A stretch of 64,000 bases of DNA from Nocardioides aquaticus (GTDB taxonomy: Bacteria; Actinomycetota; Actinomycetes; Propionibacteriales; Nocardioidaceae), in assembly GCF_018459925.1 (NCBI RefSeq), contig NZ_CP075371.1:248001-312000 (forward strand), read 5' to 3'. The notes below the pieces were generated by a model. The model searched no databases. It was not told the origin of the DNA and worked only from the letters and a program-made list of their open reading frames with translations. How positions within the stretch are numbered: position 1 is the stretch's first letter; every line of letters begins with the position of its first letter. Position numbers and translations under genes: made by a program. Shown piece after piece: positions 8,513 to 17,276 of the stretch.

Positions 8513-9498
8513 GCGGCGTCCCACCGGGCGAGCATGTCGTGCGCGGTGCGGGCCTCGAGGTCCAGGCAGGTCCAGGCGCCCAGGGCGACGTCGGCCAGCA
8601 GGCCGGGCTCCTCCTCGACCAGCGCGCCGCAGACCCCGACCAGGGCCAGGTGCTCGTGCACCGCGTCGGCCTCGACGTGCTCGTCGTAGTAGCCGGCCAT
8701 GTCCTCGCCGATCCCGAGGCGGCGCAGGCCCTGGGCGAGCTGGCGCGAGGGCACCGAGCTGGTCGCCTCGAAGGCGGCGAAGTGGCCGACCGCCGCGCCG
8801 CGCAGGCGGCGCTGCAGGCCGAACATGCTCACCGCGTTGTTCTGCTCCAGGATCGGCAGCGTGGCCTCGCCGACGTAGTGGCCGTAGTCCGGCTCCAGGC
8901 CGGCCGCGGCCATGCCCTGCTCGAAGAGCCGGTGGTGCAGCCGCCCGGGGTCGCCGCCGCCGTACTCGTCGAACTGCACCTCGGCCAGCGCCGCCTTCGG
9001 GCGTGCGGTCAGCCGCGGCACCACCCAGCTCGTGGGGTCGGCCTCCTTGAGGTGGTACAGCGAGCGCTGCCGCAGCAGGGCGAGGGCCTGCTCCCGCGTG
9101 CCGCGGCGCTGCAGGTGGCGGGCCAGCGAGGGCGCGTCGTCGGTCTCGATGATCCGCTGCACCAGGGCGGTGACGTCGTCGGCGGGGTCGACCGGCTCCC
9201 ACCCCGCGGCGAACCGCTCGCGCAGGCGCTGCTCGAGGTCGTGCTCGAGGCCCTGCCGCAGCGTCATCAGCTGGGGCGCCCACTCCCAGGCGTCGTCGAC
9301 GTCGGCGAACCCGCGGTAGTGCAGCTCGTGCAGCACCCACAGGCACTGCGCGGCGTCCTCGGGGTCCGGTGCCGCGGTGGGGTCGAGGTCGGGGGCGAGC
9401 CCGGCCGGCAGCGCCGCGTCGGGGCTCGTGGGGGCGGCGGTCAGCAGGAGGGCGTGCAGGGCGGTGCCCATCGGGCCGCGGGCGGGGGGCAGGAGCAT
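8509..9498 (-). CDS. Iron-containing redox enzyme family protein (heme-oxygenase-like fold)
   Basis: A 329-aa, mainly helical protein resembling the heme-oxygenase-like diiron oxidase superfamily. Candidate metal ligands sit in spaced helices: Glu58/His60 (LHELHYRG), Asp177/Glu178 (FDEYGGGD), Glu244 (HFAAFEAT), and Asp272, His274, Glu276, Asp278 and His281 (YYDEHVEADAVHEH). Members include N-oxygenases, fatty-acid decarboxylases and C-C cleaving enzymes. The ATG at 9498 has CGGAG upstream. It is coupled to the CDGSH gene by a 4-nt overlap, which suggests the 2Fe-2S protein feeds electrons to the diiron site. Substrate unknown. Confidence 0.75.
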   Translation of the reverse strand: MLLPPARGPMGTALHALLLTAAPTSPDAALPAGLAPDLDPTAAPDPEDAAQCLWVLHELHYRGFADVDDAWEWAPQLMTLRQGLEHDLEQRLRERFAAGWEPVDPADDVTALVQRIIETDDAPSLARHLQRRGTREQALALLRQRSLYHLKEADPTSWVVPRLTARPKAALAEVQFDEYGGGDPGRLHHRLFEQGMAAAGLEPDYGHYVGEATLPILEQNNAVSMFGLQRRLRGAAVGHFAAFEATSSVPSRQLAQGLRRLGIGEDMAGYYDEHVEADAVHEHLALVGVCGALVEEEPGLLADVALGAWTCLDLEARTAHDMLARWDAA

Positions 9499-9639
9499 CA
9501 GCGCGCTCCGGGTCGGGTGGTGCGTGTGGTGTGGGGCATCGCCTCCATGGTGGCGGCGCGCGTCGGCCACCGGGACCCTCCGCAGGGGTTGATCTGGCCC
9601 GTGCTCCCGCGCGGCGCCGGATCCTGAGAGACTGGGGCC

Positions 9640-10101
9640 GTGACTGACGAGCAGCAGCCGGTGACCACGCCCGACCTGGTGGACCTCCACTCCGAGGCGA
9701 CCGACCAGTCGACGGTGGTCGACGCCCTGCTGGGGCTGCTCGAGGACGCCGGGCGGCTGCGCGACGCGGACGCCTGCCGCGCCGACCTGATGGCCCGCGA
9801 GGCGATCGGCTCGACCGTGCTCCCCGGCGGCGTGGCCATCCCCCACGCCCGGACCGCCGGGGTCGACGTGCCGACGGTGGCCGTGCTCCGCCTCGTCGCG
9901 CCGGTGGCGTGGTCCGCGGGCGCCGGTCCGGTCGACGTCGTGCTCGGCCTGTTCACCCCGGCCGGTGACAGCGACGGCTACCTCAAGCTGCTCGCCGCGC
10001 TCACCCGCTCCGTGGTCGCCCGCCTGCCGCGCGACCTGCGCGAGGCCGGCTCGGCCAGGGAGGCCGCCGGGATGGTCCAGCGGGGCGTCGGCAAGCGCTG
10101 A
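9640..10101 (+). CDS. PTS EIIA type-2 domain protein (orphan)
   Basis: A 153-aa single-domain protein of the fructose/mannitol EIIA fold. The phospho-acceptor is His69 in GGVAIPHART, with the usual flanking hydrophobic strands (VAVLRLVAPV, VVLGLFTPAG). No EIIB, EIIC or HPr gene lies nearby, so it is more likely a regulatory phosphocarrier or part of a dispersed system than a stand-alone sugar transporter. GTG start with a poor ribosome binding site; a start one or two codons further in is possible. It ends about 35 bp before a cobalamin riboswitch. Confidence 0.8.
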   Translation: MTDEQQPVTTPDLVDLHSEATDQSTVVDALLGLLEDAGRLRDADACRADLMAREAIGSTVLPGGVAIPHARTAGVDVPTVAVLRLVAPVAWSAGAGPVDVVLGLFTPAGDSDGYLKLLAALTRSVVARLPRDLREAGSAREAAGMVQRGVGKR

Positions 10102-10134
10102 GCCGGACGATCGCCCCGGCGGCGGCGCTCATCG

Positions 10135-10290
10135 CCTAGGGTGAGCCGCACACGTCTCGTGGGATCAGGAACCCGGTGCGACTCCGGGGCGGTTCCGCCA
10201 CTGTGACGCCCGGCCCGGCCCTCTGACGAGGACGGGGCGGGCGCAGCCAGACACTGGCCACGGGACTCCGCCGACCAGGGGCGAGAACCC
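10135..10290 (+). promoter_or_regulatory. Cobalamin riboswitch upstream of cobN
   Basis: The leader shows the conserved B12-element order: GGAACCCGGTGCGACTCCGG, then GCCACTGTGACGCC (core near 10196-10210), a variable GC hairpin, and the B12 box GCAGCCAGACACTGGCC at about 10243-10259. The cobN ribosome binding site (GAGGAG, 10292-10297) lies immediately after it, so ligand binding probably blocks translation start or ends transcription when cobalamin is plentiful. Boundaries are approximate. Confidence 0.93.
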
Positions 10291-10302
10291 CGAGGAGCCA
10301 CC

Positions 10303-13300
10303 GTGAGTCGACCCGTCGACCGTCCCGCGCGCATCGCGCTGCTCTCCACCTCCGACACCGACCTGCGCTCCGCGCGGGCCTCTGGCGCCGACTGGGTCTG
10401 GGCCAACCCGAGCCGCCCCGGGCACCAGTTGATGGCGGCCACCCTCGAGGGCTGCGACCTGGTCGTCGGGCGGATCCTCGGCTCGCCCGACGAGCTGTGC
10501 TCCGGCTTCGCCCGGATCCGGGCGACCGGGATGCCGATGGTGGTGCTCGGCGGGGAGCAGCAGCCGAGCGCCGAGCTGATGGAGCTGTCGTCGGTGCCGA
10601 TGGGCGTCGCCGCGCAGGCCCACCGCTACCTGTCCGAGGGCGGCCCGGCCAACCTGGCGCAGCTGCACGCGTTCCTCTCCGACACGGTGCTGCTCACCGG
10701 CCACGGGTTCGAGCCGCCGGTGGAGGTGCCGGCGTGGGGCATGCCGGCGAGGCCTGGTGCTGCCGCCGACCTGCCGAGGGTCGGGATCCTCTACTACCGC
10801 GCCCACGAGGCCAGCGGCAACGCCGGCTTCGCGCACGCGCTGGCCGACGCCGTCGACGCGACCGGCGAGGCCGTGGGCGTCCCGGTCTTCGCCGGCTCCC
10901 TGCGCTCGGCGCCCGACGCGCTGTACGACGCCCTCGGCACGCTCGACGCCCTGGTCGTCACCGTCCTCGCGGCGGGCGGCAGCGCGCCGGCCGGCGCGAG
11001 CGCGGGCGGCGACGACGAGGCGTGGGACGTCGAGCGGATGCGGGCCCTGGACATCCCCGTCCTCCAGGGCCTGTGCCTGACCTCGAGCCGCGCCGAGTGG
11101 GCGGCCAGCGACGAGGGCGTGACCCCGCTCGACTCCGCCACCCAGATCGCGATCCCCGAGTTCGACGGGCGGATCATCACCGCCCCGTTCTCCTTCAAGG
11201 AGGTCGACGAGGACGGCCTGCCGCAGTACGTCGCCGACGCGGAGCGCTGCGGCCGGGTCGCGCGGATCGCGGTCAACCACGCGCGGCTGCGGCGTACGCC
11301 CCCGGCCGAGCGCAAGGTCGCCCTGATGCTGTCGGCCTACCCCACCAAGCACTCCCGCGTCGGCAACGCGGTCGGCCTGGACACCCCGGTCAGCACGGTC
11401 CGGCTGCTGCGCCGGATGCGCGACGCCGGGTACGACCTGGGCGCCCCCGGCGACGTCCCGGGGCTGGACCTGGCCGACGACACCGAGGCCGGGGACGCGC
11501 TGATCCACGCCCTGATCGACGCCGGCGGCCAGGACGAGGAGTGGCTGACCAGCGCGCAGCTCGGCGAGGCGCACGTCCGGATCCCGGCCGCGGCCTACCG
11601 CCGCTGGACCGCCGACGTCCCGGCCGACCTGATGGACGACGTCGTCGGGACCTGGGGCGAGGCGCCCGGGTCGCTCTTCGTCGCGCCGCCCGCCGACGGG
11701 CGCGGCGAGGGCGAGATCGTGCTGGCCACGATCGCCGCCGGCAACGTCGTGCTGCTCATCCAGCCGCCGCGCGGGTTCGGGGAGAACCCGGTCGCGATCT
11801 ACCACGACCCCGCGATGGCGCCGTCGCACCACTACCTGGCGGCGTACCGCTGGCTGGCCGCGGCGCCCGACGACGGCGGCTTCGGCGCGCACGCGGTCGT
11901 GCACCTCGGCAAGCACGGGTCGATGGAGTGGCTGCCTGGCAAGAACGCGGCGCTGTCGGCGTCCTGCGCGACCGACGCCGCGATCGGCGACCTGCCGCTG
12001 GTCTACCCGTTCCTGGTCAACGACCCCGGCGAGGGCGCGCAGGCCAAGCGCCGGGCGCACGCGACGATCGTGGACCACCTGATCCCGCCGATGGCGCGGG
12101 CGGAGACCTACGGCGACATCGCCCGCCTCGAGCAGCTGCTCGACGAGCACGCCAACATCGCCGCGATGGACCCGGCCAAGCTGCCCGCGGTGCGCGGGGA
12201 GATCTGGCAGCTGATGAAGGCCGCCGAGATGCACCGCGACCTCGGTCTCGACGAGCGCCCGGACGACGAGGAGTTCGACGACTTCCTGCTCCACGTCGAC
12301 GGCTGGCTCTGCGAGATCAAGGACGCCCAGATCCGCGACGGCCTGCACGTGCTCGGCCAGGCGCCGGCCGGCTCCGGACGGGTCGACCTGGTCCTGGCGA
12401 TCCTGCGCGCCGCCCAGGTGTGGGGCGGACAGAGCGCCGCCGTGCCCGGGCTGCGCGCCGCGCTCGGGCTGAAGGAGGGCGCCGAGGCGACCACCTCGGT
12501 CGACGAGGTCGAGGCCCGCGCCCGGGCGCTGGTCGAGCACATGGAGGCCGCCGGCTGGGACCCCGCCGCCGCGGTGGGCGCGCACGACGACCCGGAGGTG
12601 CAGCGGGTGCTGGCCTTCGCCGCCGAGCAGGTCGTCCCGCGGCTGGGCCGCACCACCGACGAGCTCGACGCCGTGCTGCACGCCCTGGACGGCGGGTTCG
12701 TCCCGGCGGGCCCGTCCGGGTCGCCGCTGCGCGGGCTGGTCAACGTGCTGCCGACCGGACGCAACTTCTACACCGTGGACCCCCGCGCCGTCCCGTCCCG
12801 GTTGTCGTGGCAGACCGGCGCGGCGATGGCGGAGTCGCTGGTGGCGCGCTACCTCGAGGACCACGGGACGTACCCGGAGTCCGTCGGCCTCTCGGTCTGG
12901 GGCACCTCGGCCATGCGGACCTCCGGCGACGACGTGGCCGAAGTGCTCGCGCTGCTCGGCGTGCTGCCGACCTGGGACGAGGCCTCGCGCCGGGTCTCCG
13001 ACCTGACCGTCGTGCCGCTGGAGGACCTCGGCCGCCCGCGCATCGACGTCACGGTCCGGATCTCCGGGTTCTTCCGCGACGCCTTCCCGCACGTCGTGGC
13101 GATGCTCGACGACGCCGTCCGGATGGTCGCCGACCTGGAGGAGCCGCTGGAGGCGAACTTCGTGCGCGCGCACGTGCTCGACGACCTCGCCGACCACGGG
13201 GACCACCGCCGGGCCACCACGAGGATCTTCGGCTCCAAGCCGGGGTCGTACGGCGCGGGGATCCTGCAGCTGCTCGAGTCCGGGTCCTGGCGCGACGACG

Positions 13301-13947
13301 CCGACCTCGCGGAGGTCTACACCGCGTGGGGCGGGTTCGCCTACGGCCGCGGCCTGGACGGGGCGCCGGCGGCCGACGACATGCGCACGAGCTACCGGCG
13401 GATGAAGGTGGCCGCGAAGAACATCGACACCCGCGAGCACGACATCGCCGACAGCGACGACTACTACCAGTACCACGGCGGGATGATCGCCACCGTGCGC
13501 GCGCTGACCGGCGCGGAGCCGGCCGGCTACGTCGGCGACTCGACCTCCCCGGACCAGGTCCGCACCCGCACCCTGCAGGAGGAGACCAACCGCGTCTTCC
13601 GGGCCCGCGTGGTCAACCCGAAGTGGATCGGGGCGATGCAGCGCCACGGCTACAAGGGCGCCTTCGAGCTCGCGGCCACCGTCGACTACCTGTTCGGCTT
13701 CGACGCCACCACCGGCGTCGTGCACGACTGGATGTACGCGACGCTCGCGCAGGAGTACGTCCTGGACGAGACCAACCAGGAGTTCATGCGGCGCTCCAAC
13801 CCGTGGGCGCTGCGCGGGATCGTGGAGAAGCTCCACGAGGCCGTCGACCGCGGCCTCTGGGAGGAGCCCGACCCGGACCTGCTGGCCCGGATGCAGGCGG
13901 TGTACCTGGACCTCGAGGGCGACCTCGAGGACCGTCACGATGGCTGA
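10303..13947 (+). CDS. cobN: Cobaltochelatase subunit CobN
   Basis: A 1214-aa large subunit of the aerobic ATP-dependent cobalt chelatase, which inserts Co2+ into hydrogenobyrinic acid a,c-diamide. It has the CobN/BchH family character throughout, including HLGKHGSMEWLPGKNAALS around residue 535 and the conserved C-terminal block with SKPGSYGAGILQLLES. Length is in the normal CobN range. The GTG start has GAGGAG six bases upstream. It is first in a riboswitch-controlled unit, cobN-cobF-ferredoxin-cobQ-cobK. Its AAA+/VWA partner here is the ChlI/ChlD fusion at 26730-28898 rather than CobS/CobT. Confidence 0.97.
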   Translation: MSRPVDRPARIALLSTSDTDLRSARASGADWVWANPSRPGHQLMAATLEGCDLVVGRILGSPDELCSGFARIRATGMPMVVLGGEQQPSAELMELSSVPMGVAAQAHRYLSEGGPANLAQLHAFLSDTVLLTGHGFEPPVEVPAWGMPARPGAAADLPRVGILYYRAHEASGNAGFAHALADAVDATGEAVGVPVFAGSLRSAPDALYDALGTLDALVVTVLAAGGSAPAGASAGGDDEAWDVERMRALDIPVLQGLCLTSSRAEWAASDEGVTPLDSATQIAIPEFDGRIITAPFSFKEVDEDGLPQYVADAERCGRVARIAVNHARLRRTPPAERKVALMLSAYPTKHSRVGNAVGLDTPVSTVRLLRRMRDAGYDLGAPGDVPGLDLADDTEAGDALIHALIDAGGQDEEWLTSAQLGEAHVRIPAAAYRRWTADVPADLMDDVVGTWGEAPGSLFVAPPADGRGEGEIVLATIAAGNVVLLIQPPRGFGENPVAIYHDPAMAPSHHYLAAYRWLAAAPDDGGFGAHAVVHLGKHGSMEWLPGKNAALSASCATDAAIGDLPLVYPFLVNDPGEGAQAKRRAHATIVDHLIPPMARAETYGDIARLEQLLDEHANIAAMDPAKLPAVRGEIWQLMKAAEMHRDLGLDERPDDEEFDDFLLHVDGWLCEIKDAQIRDGLHVLGQAPAGSGRVDLVLAILRAAQVWGGQSAAVPGLRAALGLKEGAEATTSVDEVEARARALVEHMEAAGWDPAAAVGAHDDPEVQRVLAFAAEQVVPRLGRTTDELDAVLHALDGGFVPAGPSGSPLRGLVNVLPTGRNFYTVDPRAVPSRLSWQTGAAMAESLVARYLEDHGTYPESVGLSVWGTSAMRTSGDDVAEVLALLGVLPTWDEASRRVSDLTVVPLEDLGRPRIDVTVRISGFFRDAFPHVVAMLDDAVRMVADLEEPLEANFVRAHVLDDLADHGDHRRATTRIFGSKPGSYGAGILQLLESGSWRDDADLAEVYTAWGGFAYGRGLDGAPAADDMRTSYRRMKVAAKNIDTREHDIADSDDYYQYHGGMIATVRALTGAEPAGYVGDSTSPDQVRTRTLQEETNRVFRARVVNPKWIGAMQRHGYKGAFELAATVDYLFGFDATTGVVHDWMYATLAQEYVLDETNQEFMRRSNPWALRGIVEKLHEAVDRGLWEEPDPDLLARMQAVYLDLEGDLEDRHDG

Positions 13948-14710
13948 GCCGCGGCACCGCGCCCCCCGCCGGGTCGTCGTGGTCGGGATCGGGATGGGCC
14001 CGCAGCACGTGACGCCCGAGGCGGTCGCCGCGCTGGCCCGCGTCGACGTCGTGCTCGCCTTCGCCAAGGAGGCCGACGACGGGTCGGAGGACCCGCTGCT
14101 GGCGGTGCGGCGCGAGGTGTGCGCCCAGCAGGGCCTCGACCTGGTCGTGGTGGCCGACCCGCCGCGCGAGCGGCACGACGGCGTCGACTACGCCGCGGCC
14201 GTCGAGGCCTGGCACCACGCCCGGGTGGAGGCGTACGAGCGGGTGCTGACCGAGCACGACGGCGTGCTCGGCCTCCTGGTCTGGGGCGACCCGGGGCTCT
14301 ACGACTCGACGCTGCGGCTGCTCGACGCGCTCGGCGAGCGGGTGCCGCTGGAGGTCGAGGTCGTGCCGGGGATCGGCAGCCTCCCGCTGCTCGCCGCACG
14401 GCACCGCCTGGTGCTGCACGACGTCGGCCACCCGCTGCACGTGACGACCGCACGCCGGCTGCCCGAGGCGCTGGCCCAGGGCCAGCGGAACCTGGTGGTC
14501 ATGCTGAACCGACGCCTCGAGCTCGACGGTCTCGAGGACTGGTCGATCTGGTGGGGGGCCAACCTCGGCGGTGTCGGCGAGGCCCTGGTGGCCGGACGGG
14601 TCGGCGACGTCCTGCCGGCGATCGCGGCGGCCCGGGCGCGGGCGAAGCAGCAGGCCGGCTGGGTGCTGGACCTGTTCCTGCTCCGGGCGCCGGAGCAGGT
14701 GGCGGGGTGA
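13940..14710 (+). CDS. cobF: Precorrin-6A synthase (deacetylating)
   Basis: A 256-aa tetrapyrrole methylase of the CobF group. It methylates C-1 of precorrin-5 and releases the extruded acetyl unit as acetate, giving precorrin-6A. The SAM-binding start VVVVGIGMGPQHVTPEAV, the central LLVWGDPGLYDSTLRL and VEVVPGIGSL are the characteristic loops. It overlaps cobN by eight bases and the next gene by four, so it is translationally coupled. Confidence 0.95.
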   Translation: MAEPRHRAPRRVVVVGIGMGPQHVTPEAVAALARVDVVLAFAKEADDGSEDPLLAVRREVCAQQGLDLVVVADPPRERHDGVDYAAAVEAWHHARVEAYERVLTEHDGVLGLLVWGDPGLYDSTLRLLDALGERVPLEVEVVPGIGSLPLLAARHRLVLHDVGHPLHVTTARRLPEALAQGQRNLVVMLNRRLELDGLEDWSIWWGANLGGVGEALVAGRVGDVLPAIAAARARAKQQAGWVLDLFLLRAPEQVAG

Positions 14711-15066
14711 CCCGCCCGGACCGCGACGTCATGCTCTGCCGCGACTGCTGCTGCGGCGACCCCGGCAAGCACCCCACGACCGACCACCGCGCCCAGCAGG
14801 ACGCGCTGCTCGCCTGCGCCGGGACGACCCGCGCCGGCGAGCGGGTGCGCGTACGCGTGGTCGACTGCCTCGGGCAGTGCGACCGCAGCAACGTGGTCCT
14901 GGTGCGCGACTTCACCCGCGGCCGTCGACCGGTCGACACCTGGCTCGGCGACGTGCACGACGAGGACCTGACGTGGCGGGTGGCAGGCTGGGCCGAGCGC
15001 GGCGGCGAGCTACCGGAGGACCTGGCCGCGCACCGGTTCGCCCCGTTCGTGCCGGGGCGCGGCTGA
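14707..15066 (+). CDS. (2Fe-2S) ferredoxin domain protein in cob operon
   Basis: A 119-aa thioredoxin-like ferredoxin candidate. It has an N-terminal Cys cluster (LCRDCCCGDPGKH) and a later Cys pair in VVDCLGQCDRSNVV. The CxxxC spacing of the second pair fits thioredoxin-fold 2Fe-2S proteins. It is locked into the cob operon by a GTGA overlap with cobF and a 1-nt overlap with cobQ. A role as electron carrier for a redox step of corrin synthesis (CobG-type ring contraction, precorrin-6A reduction or cobalt reduction) is inferred from position; the exact partner is unknown. Confidence 0.8.
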   Translation: MTRPDRDVMLCRDCCCGDPGKHPTTDHRAQQDALLACAGTTRAGERVRVRVVDCLGQCDRSNVVLVRDFTRGRRPVDTWLGDVHDEDLTWRVAGWAERGGELPEDLAAHRFAPFVPGRG

Positions 15067-16514
15067 TGGCCGGGATCCTGGTCGCCGGCACCACCTCCGA
15101 CGCGGGGAAGTCGGTCGTCACCACGGGGCTGTGCCGCGCGCTGGCCCGGCGCGGCGTGCGCGTCGCGCCGTACAAGGCGCAGAACATGTCGAACAACTCG
15201 ATGGTCTGCACCGCCGGCGACGGCACCGCCGCCGAGATCGGGCGCGCGCAGTGGGTGCAGGCCCTGGCCGCGCGGGTGGAGCCTGAGCCCGCGCACAACC
15301 CGGTCCTGCTCAAGCCGGGCTCCGAGCGGCGCAGCCACGTCGTGGTGATGGGGCGCCCGGCCGGGTCGCTCTCCTCGGCCGACTGGGAGCACGGTCGCGC
15401 GCACCTGGCGCGGGCGGCGCACGCGGCGTACGACGACCTCGCCTCGCGGCACGAGGTCGTCGTGGCGGAGGGCGCGGGGAGCCCGGCGGAGATCAACCTG
15501 CGTGCCGGCGACTACGTCAACCTCGGCCTGGCCCGGCACGCGGGGATGGCCACCGTCGTGGTCGGCGACATCGACCGCGGCGGGGTGTTCGCGGCGATGC
15601 TCGGGACGCTGGCGCTGCTGGAGCCGGCCGACCAGGCGCTGGTCGCGGGCTGGGTGGTCAACAAGTTCCGCGGGGACCGGGCGCTGCTGGCCCCGGGTCT
15701 CGACCAGCTGCACGCGCTGACCGGCAGGCCCGTGCTCGGGGTGCTGCCCTGGCGGCCCGACGTCTGGCTGGACAGCGAGGACGCGCTGGACCTGGAGGGC
15801 CGGCGGGCCGGTGCGGAGGTCACCGGGTCGGGCGGGAGCGACGTCCGGCGGGTGGCCGTGGTGCGGCTGCCCCGGATCAGCAACCTCACCGACGTGGACG
15901 CCCTGGGCCTGGAGCCCGGTCTGGACGTCCGGTTCGTCTCCGACCCGCGCGACCTGGACGCCGACCTCGTCGTCCTGCCCGGCACCCGCGCCACCCTGGC
16001 CGACCTGGCCTGGTTGCGGGCGCGGGGGCTGGACGAGGCGGTGCGTGCGCACGCGGCGGCCGGCCGGCCCGTGCTCGGGATCTGCGGCGGCGCGCAGATG
16101 CTCGGGCGCTCGATCAGCGACCCGGACGGGGTGGAGGGCCCGGCCGGGGCGGTGGTCGACGGCCTCGGCCTGCTCGGGCTGACGACCGTCTTCGGCGCCG
16201 AGAAGGTGCTGCGCCGCCACGACCCCGCGGGCTACGAGATCCACCACGGCCGGGTCGCCGGCGAGACCGAGGCCGGCGCGGTGACCGCGACGATGGTGCA
16301 CGGCCGGCTGGAGGACGACACGTACCGCGCGACGTACCTGCGCCAGGCGCTCGGCGTGGCCTCCGCCGCGTCCTTCCCGGCCGCCCGGGAGCGGCGTCTC
16401 GAGCTGCTGGGCGACCTGGTGGAGGAGCACTGCGACGTCGACGCGCTGCTCGCCCTGGCGCGGGACGGGGCGCCGGCCGGCCTGCGGCTGCTGGAACCGG
16501 GAGCGTCCCGGTGA
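15066..16514 (+). CDS. cobQ: Cobyric acid synthase
   Basis: A 482-aa ATP- and glutamine-dependent amidase that amidates four side chains of adenosylcobyrinic acid a,c-diamide. The N-terminal P-loop-type domain is GTTSDAGKSVVTTGL (8-22) with PYKAQNMSNNS. The C-terminal class-I-like glutamine amidotransferase domain carries the nucleophile Cys near residue 339 (LGICGGAQMLG) and the conserved YEIHHGR. The start overlaps the preceding stop (TGATG). Confidence 0.97.
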   Translation: MAGILVAGTTSDAGKSVVTTGLCRALARRGVRVAPYKAQNMSNNSMVCTAGDGTAAEIGRAQWVQALAARVEPEPAHNPVLLKPGSERRSHVVVMGRPAGSLSSADWEHGRAHLARAAHAAYDDLASRHEVVVAEGAGSPAEINLRAGDYVNLGLARHAGMATVVVGDIDRGGVFAAMLGTLALLEPADQALVAGWVVNKFRGDRALLAPGLDQLHALTGRPVLGVLPWRPDVWLDSEDALDLEGRRAGAEVTGSGGSDVRRVAVVRLPRISNLTDVDALGLEPGLDVRFVSDPRDLDADLVVLPGTRATLADLAWLRARGLDEAVRAHAAAGRPVLGICGGAQMLGRSISDPDGVEGPAGAVVDGLGLLGLTTVFGAEKVLRRHDPAGYEIHHGRVAGETEAGAVTATMVHGRLEDDTYRATYLRQALGVASAASFPAARERRLELLGDLVEEHCDVDALLALARDGAPAGLRLLEPGASR

Positions 16515-16532
16515 GCGCGCGGTGAGGGTGCT

Positions 16533-17276
16533 GTGAGGGTGCTGGTGCTCGGCGGCACCGGCGAGGCGCGCGAGCTCGCCGCCCTCCTGGTGGCCGACGG
16601 CGTCGAGGTCGTGTCGTCCCTGGCCGGACGGGTGGCCGAGCCGAGGCTGCCGGTCGGCGGGGTGCGGGTCGGGGGGTTCGGCGGGGTCGCGGGGCTGCGC
16701 GCGGAGGCTCGGTCCTACGACGCGGTGGTCGACGCCACCCACCCGTTCGCCGCGACGATCTCGGCGCACGCGGCTGCGGCGCTGGGCGGTGCGCCGGACG
16801 AGGGTGGGGACGTCCCGCTGCTGCGGCTGGCCCGGCCGGGGTGGCAGGACCCGACCGGGTCGTGGCGCTGGGTGGCCGACCACGACGAGGCGGCGGCCGT
16901 GACCGCGGCGCTGGGGGAGCGCCCGTTCCTGACCGTCGGCCGCCAGCAGCTGGCGCGGTTCACCGGCCCGCTGGCCGGGCACCGGGTGCTGGCGCGGGTC
17001 GTCGACGAGCCCGAGGTGCCGCTGCCCGGGGGTTGGACGGTGCTGCGCAGCCGCGGGCCGTACGAGGTCCCCGCCGAGCGGGCCCTGCTGCGCCGGCACG
17101 GGGCCGACGTGCTGGTCACGAAGGACTCCGGCGGGGCGCTGACCCGGGCCAAGGTGGAGGCGGCCGCCGAGCTCGGGGTGCCGGTCGTGGTCGTCCGCCG
17201 CCCCCCGCCGCCGCCGGGCGTGCAGACGGTGACCGACGCCGTCGGGGCGGCGGCGTGGGTTCAGGGGCTGCGGTGA
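16533..17276 (+). CDS. cobK: Precorrin-6A reductase
   Basis: A 247-aa NADPH-dependent reductase that converts precorrin-6A to precorrin-6B. Diagnostic motifs are [37 protein letters not shown] and VLVTKDSGG. The GTG at 16533 lies in a short direct repeat (GTGAGGGTGCT twice, 16522-16543); the first copy supplies AGGG as ribosome binding site. Its end overlaps the end of convergent cobD by 16 bases. Confidence 0.95.
   Translation: MRVLVLGGTGEARELAALLVADGVEVVSSLAGRVAEPRLPVGGVRVGGFGGVAGLRAEARSYDAVVDATHPFAATISAHAAAALGGAPDEGGDVPLLRLARPGWQDPTGSWRWVADHDEAAAVTAALGERPFLTVGRQQLARFTGPLAGHRVLARVVDEPEVPLPGGWTVLRSRGPYEVPAERALLRRHGADVLVTKDSGGALTRAKVEAAAELGVPVVVVRRPPPPPGVQTVTDAVGAAAWVQGLR

Noticed and set aside
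10165..14067. Very long antisense open frame opposite cobN and cobF
   Set aside because: Its Arg/Gly/His/Val-rich translation matches no family, while the plus strand carries clear CobN and CobF motifs. High GC content makes long shadow frames common.
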